From Desulfobacteraceae bacterium (GTDB lineage Bacteria; Desulfobacterota; Desulfobacteria; Desulfobacterales; ETH-SRB1): DNA of 5,342 nucleotides. The stretch spans positions 1-5,342 of the forward strand of contig JABMRH010000246.1 of NCBI GenBank assembly GCA_013202725.1, given 5' to 3'. The stretch's first letter is position 1. Each line of letters begins with the position of its first letter. The notes under the pieces were generated by a model. The model had not been told where the DNA came from. It saw nothing but the letters and a program-made list of their open reading frames with translations, and made no database searches. Below are positions 5,111-5,342 of the stretch, piece by piece. The position numbers and the translations under genes are program-made.

Positions 5111-5145
5111 TATTACTCAAAAAAAGGAAAGTGAAAAATCGTTAT

Positions 5146-5342
5146 ATGGCTTTTTACACGACAAAATATGATGTTATCGTTGTAGGCGCCGGTCATGCCG
5201 GATGTGAAGCCGCTTTAGCAGCAGCAAGAATGGGATGCAGTGTTCTTATGATGGCAATCGATCTTGACAAGGTTGCCGCAATGCCGTGCAGCCCGTCAAT
5301 AGGAGGCATGGCAAAGGGACAGCTTGTAAAAGAGATAGATGC
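5146..5342 (+). CDS. mnmG: tRNA uridine-5-carboxymethylaminomethyl modification enzyme MnmG, 5' part
   Basis: MnmG (GidA) is an FAD protein that, with MnmE, adds the aminomethyl or carboxymethylaminomethyl group to wobble uridine 34 of certain tRNAs. Only the first 65 codons are present; the window cuts the gene. They show the dinucleotide-binding motif GAGHAG (14-19) after YDVIVV, then CEAALAAARMG and the family signature PSIGGMAKGQLVKEID (50-65). The start is not settled. ATG 5146 fits the usual N-terminal length, but the only Shine-Dalgarno-like AAGGA (5124-5128) lies 17 nt away. An in-frame GTG at 5131 would add five residues (KNRY after the initiator) but is only 2 nt from that site. The gene is divergent from the radical SAM-ndk pair. 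Confidence 0.95.
   Translation, partial: MAFYTTKYDVIVVGAGHAGCEAALAAARMGCSVLMMAIDLDKVAAMPCSPSIGGMAKGQLVKEID

Larger units (their letters stand above)
4830..5145. other. Divergent intergenic region rich in heptamer repeats
   Basis: This 316-bp gap separates the divergent radical SAM and mnmG genes. It holds a 9-unit heptamer array (4839-4901), a short dyad (4904-4928) merging into a second heptamer class (4921-4948), about 95 bp with nothing recognised (4949-5043), an inverted heptamer array (5044-5076) and a candidate mnmG promoter (5081-5110). No gene is seen in it. Confidence 0.8.

Overview
The window looks like a piece of an AT-rich bacterial chromosome. The EF-G, Ndk, GerMN-protein and MnmG sequences read most like those of Desulfobacterota (the former Deltaproteobacteria), perhaps an uncultured sulfate-reducer type. 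That placement is from memory of protein style, not from a search.

Layout. Positions 1-237 are non-coding: a perfect 10-bp-arm palindrome, a run of 7-bp repeats and one copy of a dispersed repeat. On the minus strand follows a two-gene unit, a membrane-anchored GerMN-domain protein (2268-2792) whose stop overlaps the start of an elongation factor G gene (238-2271). Positions 2793-3479 hold no intact gene. They are a mosaic of nested inverted repeats around two gene relics: an internally deleted, frameshifted four-helix-bundle (23S rRNA intervening-sequence-type) protein gene, and the 3' end of a TrmJ-like RNA methyltransferase gene that begins exactly where ndk ends. A second minus-strand unit follows: a YhcC/TIGR01212-type radical SAM protein (3915-4829) and nucleoside diphosphate kinase ndk (3480-3896), 18 bp apart. 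Positions 4830-5145 are again repeat-rich: two heptamer arrays in inverted orientation and a third heptamer class, then a candidate promoter. The window ends in the 5' part of mnmG (gidA) on the plus strand.

The intact genes are housekeeping: translation elongation (EF-G), tRNA wobble-uridine modification (MnmG), NTP balance (Ndk), a putative radical SAM enzyme and an envelope protein of unknown role. The most notable content lies between them. At least four sequence classes of tandem 7-mers occur, three of them as inverted pairs, together with a dispersed repeat of about 60 bp in three copies. No defence system, CRISPR array, tRNA or rRNA gene was seen.
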